This document shows, in pieces, positions 56,100 through 64,000 of a stretch of DNA of 64,000 nucleotides. Below the pieces are notes generated by a model, which was given only the letters and a program-made list of their open reading frames with translations, was not told the DNA's origin and did not search any database. The stretch is from Paenibacillus phytorum (GTDB lineage: Bacteria; Bacillota; Bacilli; Paenibacillales; NBRC-103111). The stretch is from the NCBI RefSeq assembly GCF_013141715.1, contig NZ_WHOA01000005.1, positions 25,473 to 89,472 of the forward strand. Direction: 5' to 3'. Position 1 is the first letter of the stretch. The number at the start of each line of letters is the position of its first letter. The position numbers and the translations under genes are program-made.

Positions 56100-56372
56100 C
56101 TATAAAGAAAATAACGCTTCTTCTGCTCTCTGAATCAGTCTTTTAGTAATCGTTCCTCCTACTGCTCCCGCATCTCTCGATGAGATATGTCCCCAGTAGT
56201 CTTCTTTCATTGAAGAAGAAGGAATCGAACCCAATTCCGTCGCAAACTCCGTATCCGCATTAAGCGACATTTGTTTACCGACAGGCAAACCTAATTCAGC
56301 AGCAATCTCATACTTCAAAATATCTAATGCCTTTTTCGATTCAGGAACTACTTTATTATTGTTTCTAGCCAT
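56100..56372 (-). CDS. Alpha/beta-type small acid-soluble spore protein
   Basis: A DNA-coating protein of dormant spores, 90 residues. The GPR protease site appears as TEFATELG, and the conserved DNA-binding parts are present (LDILKYEIAAELGL and AGAVGGTITKRLIQRAEE). AAGGAGG lies upstream of the ATG at 56372. A CATACTA element near 56448-56454 could be the -10 of a sigma-G promoter, but the -35 is poor. Its presence shows that the organism makes endospores. Confidence 0.95.
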   Translation of the reverse strand: MARNNNKVVPESKKALDILKYEIAAELGLPVGKQMSLNADTEFATELGSIPSSSMKEDYWGHISSRDAGAVGGTITKRLIQRAEEALFSL

Positions 56373-56447
56373 AACAAACGCCTCCTTAGAGTTTTTGTTG
56401 TGATTACGACACTCCATAAGCAATTGCCGATGATGTGAGTACATCAC

Positions 56448-56454
56448 TAGTATG
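56448..56454 (-). promoter_or_regulatory. Possible sigma-G -10 element of the SASP gene
   Basis: CATACTA on the minus strand matches the forespore sigma-G/F -10 pattern. No good -35 is visible at the right distance. Confidence 0.35.
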
Positions 56455-56564
56455 GCTAGATTCCTGAAGTCGAACCGCATAAGAACTTGTCAGTTTGGGT
56501 AAAATTATGGAGAAGACTTTTATTGAAATAAATGCAGTATTTCGTGTAGCAATACTCAAAAACA

Positions 56565-57107
56565 TTATTGAGCAGCTTTACTTCCATCCGCATTCAATAC
56601 TAAATAGTTTCCTCGTACCATGACAAAGATGTCCGCTGTATTCTTCGGCGATGGCTTAATACCACGGCCTTCGACCGGAAAGATCAAAAGATGATTCAGC
56701 GCGACTTCAGTCCCCGCTGGAAGATCTTTGCCTCCCGTAACATCCGGGATGCCATTATCATCGTTGCTCACGGCGAGTACCTTGCCTGTTCGCACGATAA
56801 ACTCAGCGCCAGCACCGGCGTGAAGCGTTTGTCCATTTTGCAATTGGACAACCTTCATTGTCGCTGGCGTGGAAGAGCCCGTGCCTCCGTTGCTCCCGCT
56901 AGGCTGGCCTACGCCAGCATTGGCCGCGATCGCGGAGGCGACAATTTCCTTCACCTTTGCTTCGCTTAAGGTGTTCTGGTCGAAGTAGCTCTTCGTGATC
57001 ACCGGGTCGGTGGACGAGCCGGGTGTTGGGGCTTCGGCTTGGGATGTCGTAACTTGGGAACTAACGATAAGAACTGTAATTAATCCAACGATAAATTTTA
57101 TTTTCAT
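56565..57107 (-). CDS. Secreted protein of unknown function, 180 residues
   Basis: Signal peptide MKIKFIVGLITVLIVSSQ with probable cleavage after SQAEA. The mature part has a short helical stretch, a Gly/Ser-rich spacer (GVGQPSGSNGGTGSSTP) and a compact domain with KVVQLQNGQTLHAGAGAEFI and VEGRGIKPSP. I do not recognise the family. AAGGAG before the ATG. It lies after the first S-layer gene's terminator on the same strand, so it may be served by read-through or its own promoter. Confidence 0.75.
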   Translation of the reverse strand: MKIKFIVGLITVLIVSSQVTTSQAEAPTPGSSTDPVITKSYFDQNTLSEAKVKEIVASAIAANAGVGQPSGSNGGTGSSTPATMKVVQLQNGQTLHAGAGAEFIVRTGKVLAVSNDDNGIPDVTGGKDLPAGTEVALNHLLIFPVEGRGIKPSPKNTADIFVMVRGNYLVLNADGSKAAQ

Positions 57108-57126
57108 TGATATCTCCTTAAAAATA

Positions 57127-57152
57127 AAGAAGACCCCAAAGGGTCCTCTTTA
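57127..57152 (-). terminator. Terminator of S-layer gene 1
   Basis: GGACCC-TTTG-GGGTCTTC stem, then TTTATTTT on the minus strand. The same GAAGACCC/GGGTC-type terminator follows all three S-layer paralogues. Confidence 0.85.
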
Positions 57153-57162
57153 TCAGTCAAAA

Positions 57163-60100
57163 TTATGGTTGAACGATTGCAGTTACAGTTTTACCGTTAG
57201 CAATTGCCTTGATATTGAAGTTAGTGACAGTTCCAGCAAATGTTAAAGTACCATCAGCGTTCACTGTTACAGTACCACCACCTACAACATCAGTTACAAC
57301 ATATTGCAGGCCTAAGAATGTACGGTATTTATCAAGTTTAGATCCTGTGTATTCAACACCATAGTTGTCAACAACTTTAAGTCCAGACAGAACTGAGTAG
57401 GCTTTAACAGTACCTGTAAGAGTAGTTGATGAAACGGATGAAGTTGTATCAGCAGTAACTGTACTAGCAACAACTTGATCTGCCTTAACATTAACATCAA
57501 GGGTTGTATCAGCAGTTACTCCAGTAGTTGTTTTGTAAACAACAGTAACAGAAGCTTTACCTGCTTTGTTACCAATAACAGTAACTTCATTAACTTTTTG
57601 TACTGTTTTTACAACATCTTGATTTGAGGAGCTAGCACTTACAATTAATCCACCAGGAAGTTTAACAGCATCACCTGATTTATCTTTTGCGCTAACTGCA
57701 AGAGCTCTACCAAGACTGCTGTTGAAAGCATAGTCTGCTGTACCATCGCCATCAACATCCGCAACTGGAACAGGTGTAGCATCAGAAGTAAGACCAGTCA
57801 AGTTTTTATCAAATGCAGGAGTTAATGAGCTATCAAGAGCTGCATACAGATCTTTAACAGCATTTACGCTGTAAGTCAGGCCTGAGTTAGCAACAACAGT
57901 CAAAGAGCTATCAATAGTTTTCAGAACGTTATCAGCAATTGCCACATGATTCGAATCTTTAACTTGAATCAATTGAGCTTTGATTTTTGTTGTACCTGGC
58001 GTGGAACCTGCTGTTAACACAAGTCCTGTACTATTAAATCCAGTTCCAAAATTAGCTGCACTAACATCGAAAGTTTTGTCACCTACTGCATTATAAGAGT
58101 GAGTACCGTCAGTATAATTAGCATAAGTGCTATCTGTTACTGTTACTCTAACCAAATAATCATTTTGATATGCAGTTATTGTATTAGCCAATTTCTCACC
58201 ATATTGGTCTTTTACAAACCATTTCACAGTAGTTGCAGAAGTTGCAATACCTTTTTGAGCTGGTTTGTCACCATCTAAAACGATTGTTTCAGGTTTACGT
58301 GTGGATTGAACTGTAAAGCTTTGTTGTGCATTGTTTTGAACGTTCGCGGAGTAGATACCCACGTTTACAAATACAACACTGTTAGCTGTTGCAGTTACAC
58401 CAGTAAGTTTTAATTCACCTTTGTGCTCACCTGATTGAACAATTGCAGCATTACCATTTTTGTATGTGTCTGGCCCTGAACCAATAAAACCACCATCAGC
58501 AGGAATAGTTGCACCGGATACGGAAATAGCAAATCTGTTGCTGTTTGCATTTGATGCAATATCAGAAGCAGATAGTTTATTACCAGCAGCATCGTAAGCT
58601 ACGATAGGGATATATTTAACTAAGTCACCTTCAGCCAAAACGCCAGTGAAGCTTCCAAATTCAACTTTGTTAGCTACTTTTGTGGATTCAACTTTAACTG
58701 TAGCTGTTGCACTACTTGCGCCTACGTATACAGTTGCTGTGTAGTCACCAGTTTTTTCTGTGTTTTTATCTAAAGTGATTCTAACTTTGTCATAAGCGCC
58801 ACCAGCTGCCTGTTTCTTAACAGAAAGTGCATCAAAGCTATAAGGTGTAATAATAGCATCATAGTTAGTGCGCGCTGCATCGACAGCACCTTCATCTACT
58901 ACGTCGCCATATTGGTCAAAGCGCGAAAGTGCGAATTCTGCATAATCGCCAGCTTCTGTCAAAGAGGTTTTAACATTAGGATATTTAGCAGCGCCAAGTT
59001 CGATTTTGGAAACGATTGGCTCAGTTCCAATTTTGTATGTTTTTTGAACAGATACAGATGTATTAGTCAAGAAGACGTTAATTGGAAGAACATCAAGCTC
59101 GGATTGGTACTCAGTATTAGTAGGTGCAGTTCCTGTAGCACCAGGTGCCATGTTTTTCCACTGAGTATTCAGTTTAATTTCAAGCAAGCCTGTATCTTCG
59201 TTTCTTGTAACACTTTTGGATTCACCAAGAACGTATGCTGTGTAGCTACCACCATTGATACTAGCAACTTCACCGTATTGGTTTTCAGCTTTGATTCTTA
59301 CAGTTACGCTTTTGGATTTAGCGATTTTGTCGCTAGCATTTACGAAGCTAAGTTTAGTAACTTTTTCTGTTTCACCAGTAAATGTAGCAGTTGTTTTGTC
59401 AACACCAGCTGCATCAAGACCAGAAAGAGTTGCTGTGTAAGAACCATCGCTAATTTTCACATCTGTCAATGTAAGCACAACTGATTTCTTGTCATCAGCG
59501 AATTTAGCTGTTGTTGCTACAGCAACTGAACCTTTTGTCAAAGCTACTTTTGCTTTGTCAGTATCAACAGGTTTATTGAAAGTTACAGTAACTGATTTAA
59601 CACCAGTTGCTTTAGCTTCAGTAACAGAAACTTTACCTGGGGATACGTATTGAGCTTTCGCCTCATATGCACCAGTCAAAAGAAGGTCGCGAGTTGCGTT
59701 ACCTTGACCACCGAATTTACCATCAGCGCCAGCAGGAAGAAGTTTCAATTCAAGAGCCAATGCTACATAGCCTTGTGCCCAGCCAGAAACAGTTGTATCT
59801 GTACCTGTTTTTGCTTTTGCTTCAGCATCTTTACCCAGTACGCGAACCAAGAAAGTTGCAAGTTGTTCTTTTGTTACTTTACCAGCTGGGTTGTATTGAC
59901 CTTCAGCATAGCCATCAGTAATTCCAGCAGTTTTCAAAGCTTCGATGAAAGGAAGTGCGTAGCCATTAGCTGCGTCATCTACTTTAACATCAGAGAAGCT
60001 GGAAGTTTTAAGATCTTTATTTACTTCGATACCAGTGATCAAAGCTGCAACTTTTGCGAATTGAGCACGGTTCATTTCGTCTTTAAGACCAAATGTAGTT

Positions 60101-60273
60101 TCGCTCACTCCATCAAAAATACCTGCGCTGATCAATGCGTCAAATTTTGCTTTTGTAGCTGCATCAAGATCTTTAAGATCTGTGAAATCAGCAGATGTTT
60201 TACCGAATGCTACGGAAGAAAACATGGATAATGCCATTGCTGTAGAAAGAATTACGGATAAACTTTTTTTCAT
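57163..60273 (-). CDS. S-layer protein 1 with three SLH domains
   Basis: A secreted surface-layer protein. From the ATG at 60273 it has 1036 residues: signal peptide MKKSLSVILSTAMALSMFSS ending near SVAFG, three SLH domains (about 28-210; RAQFAKVAALITG, TKEQLATFLVRVLG and WAQGYVALALELK are their cores) that bind pyruvylated wall polymer, then repetitive Ig-like beta domains to the C-terminus. An alternative upstream in-frame ATG at 60354 also has a strong ribosome binding site (AAAGGGGGTG) and would add 27 residues. It is paralogous to the next gene along its whole length. Confidence 0.93.
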   Translation of the reverse strand: MKKSLSVILSTAMALSMFSSVAFGKTSADFTDLKDLDAATKAKFDALISAGIFDGVSETTFGLKDEMNRAQFAKVAALITGIEVNKDLKTSSFSDVKVDDAANGYALPFIEALKTAGITDGYAEGQYNPAGKVTKEQLATFLVRVLGKDAEAKAKTGTDTTVSGWAQGYVALALELKLLPAGADGKFGGQGNATRDLLLTGAYEAKAQYVSPGKVSVTEAKATGVKSVTVTFNKPVDTDKAKVALTKGSVAVATTAKFADDKKSVVLTLTDVKISDGSYTATLSGLDAAGVDKTTATFTGETEKVTKLSFVNASDKIAKSKSVTVRIKAENQYGEVASINGGSYTAYVLGESKSVTRNEDTGLLEIKLNTQWKNMAPGATGTAPTNTEYQSELDVLPINVFLTNTSVSVQKTYKIGTEPIVSKIELGAAKYPNVKTSLTEAGDYAEFALSRFDQYGDVVDEGAVDAARTNYDAIITPYSFDALSVKKQAAGGAYDKVRITLDKNTEKTGDYTATVYVGASSATATVKVESTKVANKVEFGSFTGVLAEGDLVKYIPIVAYDAAGNKLSASDIASNANSNRFAISVSGATIPADGGFIGSGPDTYKNGNAAIVQSGEHKGELKLTGVTATANSVVFVNVGIYSANVQNNAQQSFTVQSTRKPETIVLDGDKPAQKGIATSATTVKWFVKDQYGEKLANTITAYQNDYLVRVTVTDSTYANYTDGTHSYNAVGDKTFDVSAANFGTGFNSTGLVLTAGSTPGTTKIKAQLIQVKDSNHVAIADNVLKTIDSSLTVVANSGLTYSVNAVKDLYAALDSSLTPAFDKNLTGLTSDATPVPVADVDGDGTADYAFNSSLGRALAVSAKDKSGDAVKLPGGLIVSASSSNQDVVKTVQKVNEVTVIGNKAGKASVTVVYKTTTGVTADTTLDVNVKADQVVASTVTADTTSSVSSTTLTGTVKAYSVLSGLKVVDNYGVEYTGSKLDKYRTFLGLQYVVTDVVGGGTVTVNADGTLTFAGTVTNFNIKAIANGKTVTAIVQP

Positions 60274-60363
60274 AACCTTTTTTTCTCCTCCTTGAATATC
60301 TTTGGTTTTATTTTTTAGGTTGAATCTAACAATATTTGAGCTCGATTTACTCATTGTTTGGTT

Positions 60364-60504
60364 CACCCCCTTTCCAGAGTTAGAGCATAATATAACTAAG
60401 TTCGCTTGTGACACAATATTGCCACGCGGAAACTAGTAAACTAGTTAGAAAATATAGACAGTCACGCCAATGTATATTATACAGTGGTCGAATTGCCTCG
60501 TAAA
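60364..60504 (-). promoter_or_regulatory. Promoter region and upstream start of S-layer gene 1
   Basis: TTTACG (60499-60504), 17 bases and TATAAT (60476-60481) form a good sigma-A promoter. A second candidate, TTGTGT..TATTAT, lies near 60386-60417. AAAGGGGGTG (60364-60373) serves the upstream ATG at 60354. The remaining 60274-60678 interval is very A/T-rich and holds the terminator of S-layer gene 2. Confidence 0.65.
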
Positions 60505-60630
60505 GAATTATTTTTAAAAATAAGTTTTAGAAACAGGAAATCATTTGTTTTTGTTTTCAAAGTATTAAACGCGCGTCTCTCAAAAAAGTTGCGCTTTTTA
60601 AAAAAAAATTCAAAAAAATTGTATAATACA

Positions 60631-60660
60631 AAAAAAGAAGACCCTTGCGGGCCCTCTTTA
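60631..60660 (-). terminator. Terminator of S-layer gene 2
   Basis: GGGCCC-GCAA-GGGTCTTC stem on the minus strand, then T7. Confidence 0.8.
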
Positions 60661-60678
60661 TCTTCAGTATTTCTTTAA

Positions 60679-63633
60679 TTAGTTAACAAATGTAGTAACT
60701 TGTTTGCCGTTTGAAATAGCTTTAATGTTAAACTCTGTTACGCCTGCGCTAACTGTAATTGTGCGATCTGCATTTACTGTCACAGTTCCGCTTCCTTTAA
60801 CATCTGTCACTACATATTGGATACCAAGCAGATCTGCGTATCTTACCAACTCAGCATCTGTGTATTCAACACCATAGTTATCAACAATTTTAAGGTTTGG
60901 TAACAATTTATATGCATCTACCGTTGTCGTTCCTACAGTCGGTGTTGTAATGTCGTTATTACCATCTGCTGTTATAACTGCTGTAACCACTTGATCTGTT
61001 TTCACATTAACATCGATTGTTTCATCTTTTGCTGATCCATCAGCTAATGTGTAAACGACTGTAATTGTTGCTTTACCTGCTTTGTTACCTATAACAACGA
61101 CATCTCCACCATCTTGTGCTATCTGTGCGACGTTTTGATCGGAAGAAGCTGCACTTACTACACGACCTGCTGGAATCGCCACTTCATCTCCAGATGTATT
61201 CTTCGCTATAATCTCAACTTTTCTTCCAAGACTTCCGTTGAATACCCATTCACTAGCTGGTGTCATGAGCTTCTCACCAGCCGCAACCACGCCACTATCA
61301 AGTGTTGCATATAAGTCACTTACTGGTTTCAAACTGTAAGTTAAGTCAGTATTATTTGCTACTACTTCCATTGAGCTGTCAATAGTTTTGAGTGTGCTTT
61401 CATTCGTAGCACCTGGGTTTTGGATTAGCTTCGCTTCAACTTTCGCTGTTCCTGCAGTTAGAGCCGTGAATTTCAGATCCTTGCTGTTGAAATCCTCTAA
61501 ATGTGTGGCTGTGAAGTCATAAGTCTTATCAGTTGCTTGTGTCAAGTTTGTTGAGCCTAGTCCTGTGAAGTCAGCGTACGTTGAACCCGTTACCGTTACT
61601 AATACTTTGTAATCTCCATCGTAATCAGCAATCATTTTATCTAGTTTCTCACCATATTGGTCTTTAACAAACCATTTAACTGTTGACGTTGCACCAGCAA
61701 GCGCTTTTTGTGCCGGTTTGTCACCATCAAGAACGATGGTTTCAGGTTTACGAGCTTCTTGAATTGTAAAGCTTTGTTGCGCGTTGTTCTGAACGTTAGC
61801 AGAGTAAATGCCTAAATTCATGAATACAACACTGTTCGCAGAAGCATCGATGGAATCCAGTTTGATTTGACCTTTGTGCTCACCCGATTGGACAATCGCG
61901 TCATTTCCGTTATTTCCTGTTGCTGCTGTAGCACCAGATATCGAAAGGGAGAATCTTTTTGCTGCAGCTTGATCAGCGATATCTTGTGCGCTTAATTTGT
62001 TCCCATTCGCATCATAAGCAATGATAGGAATGTATTTGTTGGTGTCACCGTGTGCTAACACACCTGAGAATGAATCAAACTCTACTTTATTAGCTACTTT
62101 GGATGATTCGGCTTTTACTGTTGCAGTCGCACTTGCAGAACCTACATAAATCGTTACGGTGTAATCTCCTGCTTTTTCAACTGCTTTATCCAAGCTGATT
62201 TTTACTGTATCGTAGTCGCCTGTTACCAATTTAAGCGCCTCAAAACTATACGGCGTAATTATTGAATTATAATCAGTACGGTTTGTCGGAATTGCTGTTT
62301 CAGGAATCACATCGCCGTACTGATCATAACGAGTGATTCCGATCTCTGCCACATCACCAGTACTTGAAAGTGCTGTTTTACCAGTTGGATACTTCACTGT
62401 GCCTAATTCTACTTTCGTTACATAAGGCTCCGTGCCCACTTTGAATGTTTTTTGTACAGATACAGAGGAGTTTGTTAGAAATACATTGACAGGAACAACA
62501 TCAATTTCAGACTGATTCGCACTTGTATTCAGCGTAAGTTCTAGTAAACCGGTGTCTTCATTTCTAGTCAATGGCTGGGTAGCTCCAGATACATATGCTG
62601 TATAACTGCCACCATTAATGGATGCATTTTCACCGTATTGATTTTCCGCTTTTATTTTTACAATAACTTTAGCTGACTTAGCAATGTGATCACTTGCATT
62701 TACAAAGCTAAGTTTTGAAACTTTTTCATTTTCAGCAGTAAATGTTGCTGTTGTTTTGTCCACGCCAGCTGCATCTAAACCTGAAAGTGTTGCTGTGTAG
62801 CTGCCTTCGCTTACTTTTACATCAGTTAACGTTAGTACAGCAGATTTCTTATCATCAGCAAATTTTACCGTTGTTGCGATATCAGCAGTACCTTTCGTTA
62901 GAGCTAATGTTGCTTTTGCTGTATCTATTGGTTTGTTAAAGTTTACTGTAACTTGTTGTACACCCGTTGCTTTCGCATCTGTGACAGAAACTTTACCAGC
63001 TGGTACGTATTGTTGTTTTGCTTCGTATGCACCACTCACAAGCAAATCGCGAGTTGCATTTGTCATACCGCCGAATGTGCCATCAGTACCGTTGGAAAGA
63101 AGTTTTAATTCAAGCGCCAAAGCGACATAGCCTTGAGCCCAATCAGATACCGTTGTATCTGTGCCTGTTTTACCTTTAGCTGCTGCATCTTGACCAAGAA
63201 CACGAACCAAGAAAGTAGCCAGTTGTTCTTTGGTTACTTTACCAGCCGGGTTGTACTGACCTTCCGCATAGCCATCAGTTACGCCTGCAGTTTTCAAAGC
63301 TTCGATGTAAGGAAGTGCATAACCATTGGCCGCGTCGGTTACACTAACATCAGAGAAAGTGGAAGTTTGCAAGTCTTTGTTGACATCAAGGCCCATGATC
63401 AATGCTGCTACTTTGGCGAATTGCGCGCGGTTCATTTCGTCTTTAAGACCGAATGTAGTATCTGATACTCCGTCAAAGATACCGGCAGAGATCATCGCAT
63501 CAAATTTTGCCTGCGTTGCTGCATCGAGATCTTTCAAATCTGTGAAGTCAGCGGATGTTTTAGCGAATGCTAGGGATGAGAACATGGAAAGAGCCATTGC
63601 AGATGTAAGAACTACGGATAGAGTTTTTTTCAT
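60679..63633 (-). CDS. S-layer protein 2 with three SLH domains
   Basis: A 984-residue paralogue of S-layer protein 1. Signal peptide MKKTLSVVLTSAMALSMFSS ends near SLAFA. Three SLH domains follow (cores RAQFAKVAALIMG, TKEQLATFLVRVLG, WAQGYVALALELK), then the same Ig-like series, ending EFNIKAISNGKQVTTFVN. Only one start (TTAGGAGGAA before the ATG) is visible here, unlike gene 1. It lies upstream of gene 1 on the same strand, separated by a terminator and a new promoter. Confidence 0.93.
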   Translation of the reverse strand: MKKTLSVVLTSAMALSMFSSLAFAKTSADFTDLKDLDAATQAKFDAMISAGIFDGVSDTTFGLKDEMNRAQFAKVAALIMGLDVNKDLQTSTFSDVSVTDAANGYALPYIEALKTAGVTDGYAEGQYNPAGKVTKEQLATFLVRVLGQDAAAKGKTGTDTTVSDWAQGYVALALELKLLSNGTDGTFGGMTNATRDLLVSGAYEAKQQYVPAGKVSVTDAKATGVQQVTVNFNKPIDTAKATLALTKGTADIATTVKFADDKKSAVLTLTDVKVSEGSYTATLSGLDAAGVDKTTATFTAENEKVSKLSFVNASDHIAKSAKVIVKIKAENQYGENASINGGSYTAYVSGATQPLTRNEDTGLLELTLNTSANQSEIDVVPVNVFLTNSSVSVQKTFKVGTEPYVTKVELGTVKYPTGKTALSSTGDVAEIGITRYDQYGDVIPETAIPTNRTDYNSIITPYSFEALKLVTGDYDTVKISLDKAVEKAGDYTVTIYVGSASATATVKAESSKVANKVEFDSFSGVLAHGDTNKYIPIIAYDANGNKLSAQDIADQAAAKRFSLSISGATAATGNNGNDAIVQSGEHKGQIKLDSIDASANSVVFMNLGIYSANVQNNAQQSFTIQEARKPETIVLDGDKPAQKALAGATSTVKWFVKDQYGEKLDKMIADYDGDYKVLVTVTGSTYADFTGLGSTNLTQATDKTYDFTATHLEDFNSKDLKFTALTAGTAKVEAKLIQNPGATNESTLKTIDSSMEVVANNTDLTYSLKPVSDLYATLDSGVVAAGEKLMTPASEWVFNGSLGRKVEIIAKNTSGDEVAIPAGRVVSAASSDQNVAQIAQDGGDVVVIGNKAGKATITVVYTLADGSAKDETIDVNVKTDQVVTAVITADGNNDITTPTVGTTTVDAYKLLPNLKIVDNYGVEYTDAELVRYADLLGIQYVVTDVKGSGTVTVNADRTITVSAGVTEFNIKAISNGKQVTTFVN

Positions 63634-63942
63634 AAGGGTTGTTTCCTCCTAATATTTTTAAAGTTTTTGTTAAAAACTAGTTTTCAGACACAACTTTTAA
63701 GTATCACTCTCTTTCTAATGTATGATTACCTCCCAGACAAGTTTAAGATTACTACTTATTTGTAAAGTAAATATGTATAGAAGCTGAATTCCCGCTAAAA
63801 GTTAGCTTAAAATAAACTGAAAATCTCTAATTGATCTCTATAAATCCTCATATCACACTCGAATCCTATTACTTCAAATAGAACTAGAACGCAAAACAAA
63901 GAAGACCCTCGCGGGTCTCCTCTATCTGCTCTATAACTTGTA
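63634..63942. other. Leader of S-layer gene 2
   Basis: An A+T-rich 309-base stretch with AGGAGG just before the gene 2 start and the terminator of gene 3 at its far end. I see no clear -35/-10 pair and no ORF with a ribosome binding site. Confidence 0.5.
63898..63924 (-). terminator. Terminator of the third S-layer paralogue
   Basis: GAGACCC-GCGA-GGGTCTTC stem on the minus strand, then TTTGTTTTG. It has the same form as the terminators at 57127 and 60631. Confidence 0.8.
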
Positions 63943-64000
63943 TTAGTTAACCAAAGTCGTAACGGACTTGCCATTTGCAATTGCTTTAATGTTGAACTCA
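63943..64000 (-). CDS. Third S-layer paralogue, C-terminal end only (cut by window end)
   Basis: The minus-strand frame at the window edge reads EFNIKAIANGKSVTTLVN and stops at TAA (63943-63945). This nearly equals the C-terminus of S-layer protein 2 (EFNIKAISNGKQVTTFVN) and resembles that of protein 1. So a third tandem copy begins beyond position 64000. Only 18 residues are visible. Confidence 0.85.
   Translation of the reverse strand, partial: EFNIKAIANGKSVTTLVN

Noticed and set aside
55945..56133. Small plus-strand ORF (62 codons) between metK and the SASP gene
   Set aside because: It spans the SASP terminator and its reverse strand has the SASP 3' end; no ribosome binding site.
1..64000. 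CRISPR arrays, tRNA or rRNA genes, insertion sequences, prophage
   Set aside because: No direct repeat-spacer pattern, cloverleaf, rRNA segment or transposase/integrase reading frame was seen on either strand.

Overview
The window looks like a chromosomal segment of a Paenibacillus-type, endospore-forming, flagellated member of the Bacillota. Four things point there: the gene order closely follows the Bacillus subtilis uvrBA / minJ / ctpB / ftsEX / prfB / secA / hag / csrA / fliW / flg / comF / degSU region; there is an alpha/beta-type small acid-soluble spore protein; there are SLH-domain S-layer proteins; and AGGAGG-type ribosome binding sites are used throughout with mixed ATG, GTG and TTG starts. 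Nearly all genes lie on the minus strand. The plus strand carries a truncated sugar isomerase, motAB, a VanW-domain gene and a DUF1700/DUF4097 pair.

Layout. 1-1870: end of a sugar-phosphate isomerase/epimerase and two small ORFs. 1876-6793: excision repair operon uvrB-uvrA. 7130-8723: flagellar stator motA-motB. 8889-14934: division and envelope block ftsE, ftsX, M23 hydrolase, ctpA, minJ-like. 15204-18851: LacI-family remnant, VanW protein, DUF1700 and DUF4097 pair. 18907-27427: a full arginine operon argC-J-B-(small membrane protein)-D-F-G-H, with a sigma-A-type promoter overlapped by ARG-box-like operators. 27885-34661: yitT-like gene, speD, prfB (with a programmed +1 frameshift), secA, hpf and a cold-shock gene. 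35057-51161: a late flagellar/competence block reading degS, degU, hypothetical, comFA, comFC, yvyF, flgM, flgN, flgK, flgL, yviE, fliW, csrA, hag, flaG, fliD, fliS, fliT-like. 51256-64000: a large exported glycosidase-type protein, metK, SASP, a secreted protein, and at least three tandem S-layer paralogues, the third cut by the window end.

How it fits together. FlgM restrains sigma-D, which drives hag, and good sigma-D promoters sit before hag, flgM and probably flaG. FliW and CsrA control hag translation through a leader that carries a textbook CsrA hairpin. DegS/DegU connect the block to competence and motility. The most unusual signals are non-coding: (1) an intrinsic terminator before flgM whose 5' arm is the -10 element of a near-perfect sigma-D promoter; (2) two clusters of DnaA boxes far from any visible origin genes, one with three boxes exactly 11 bp apart; (3) a metK leader without a recognisable S-box but with a three-way-junction fold that competes with a terminator; (4) several hairpin repeat families in intergenic regions; and (5) tandem in-frame translation starts on an S-layer gene.

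Everything is read by eye from the sequence. Family names rest on recognised motifs and gene order, not on database searches.
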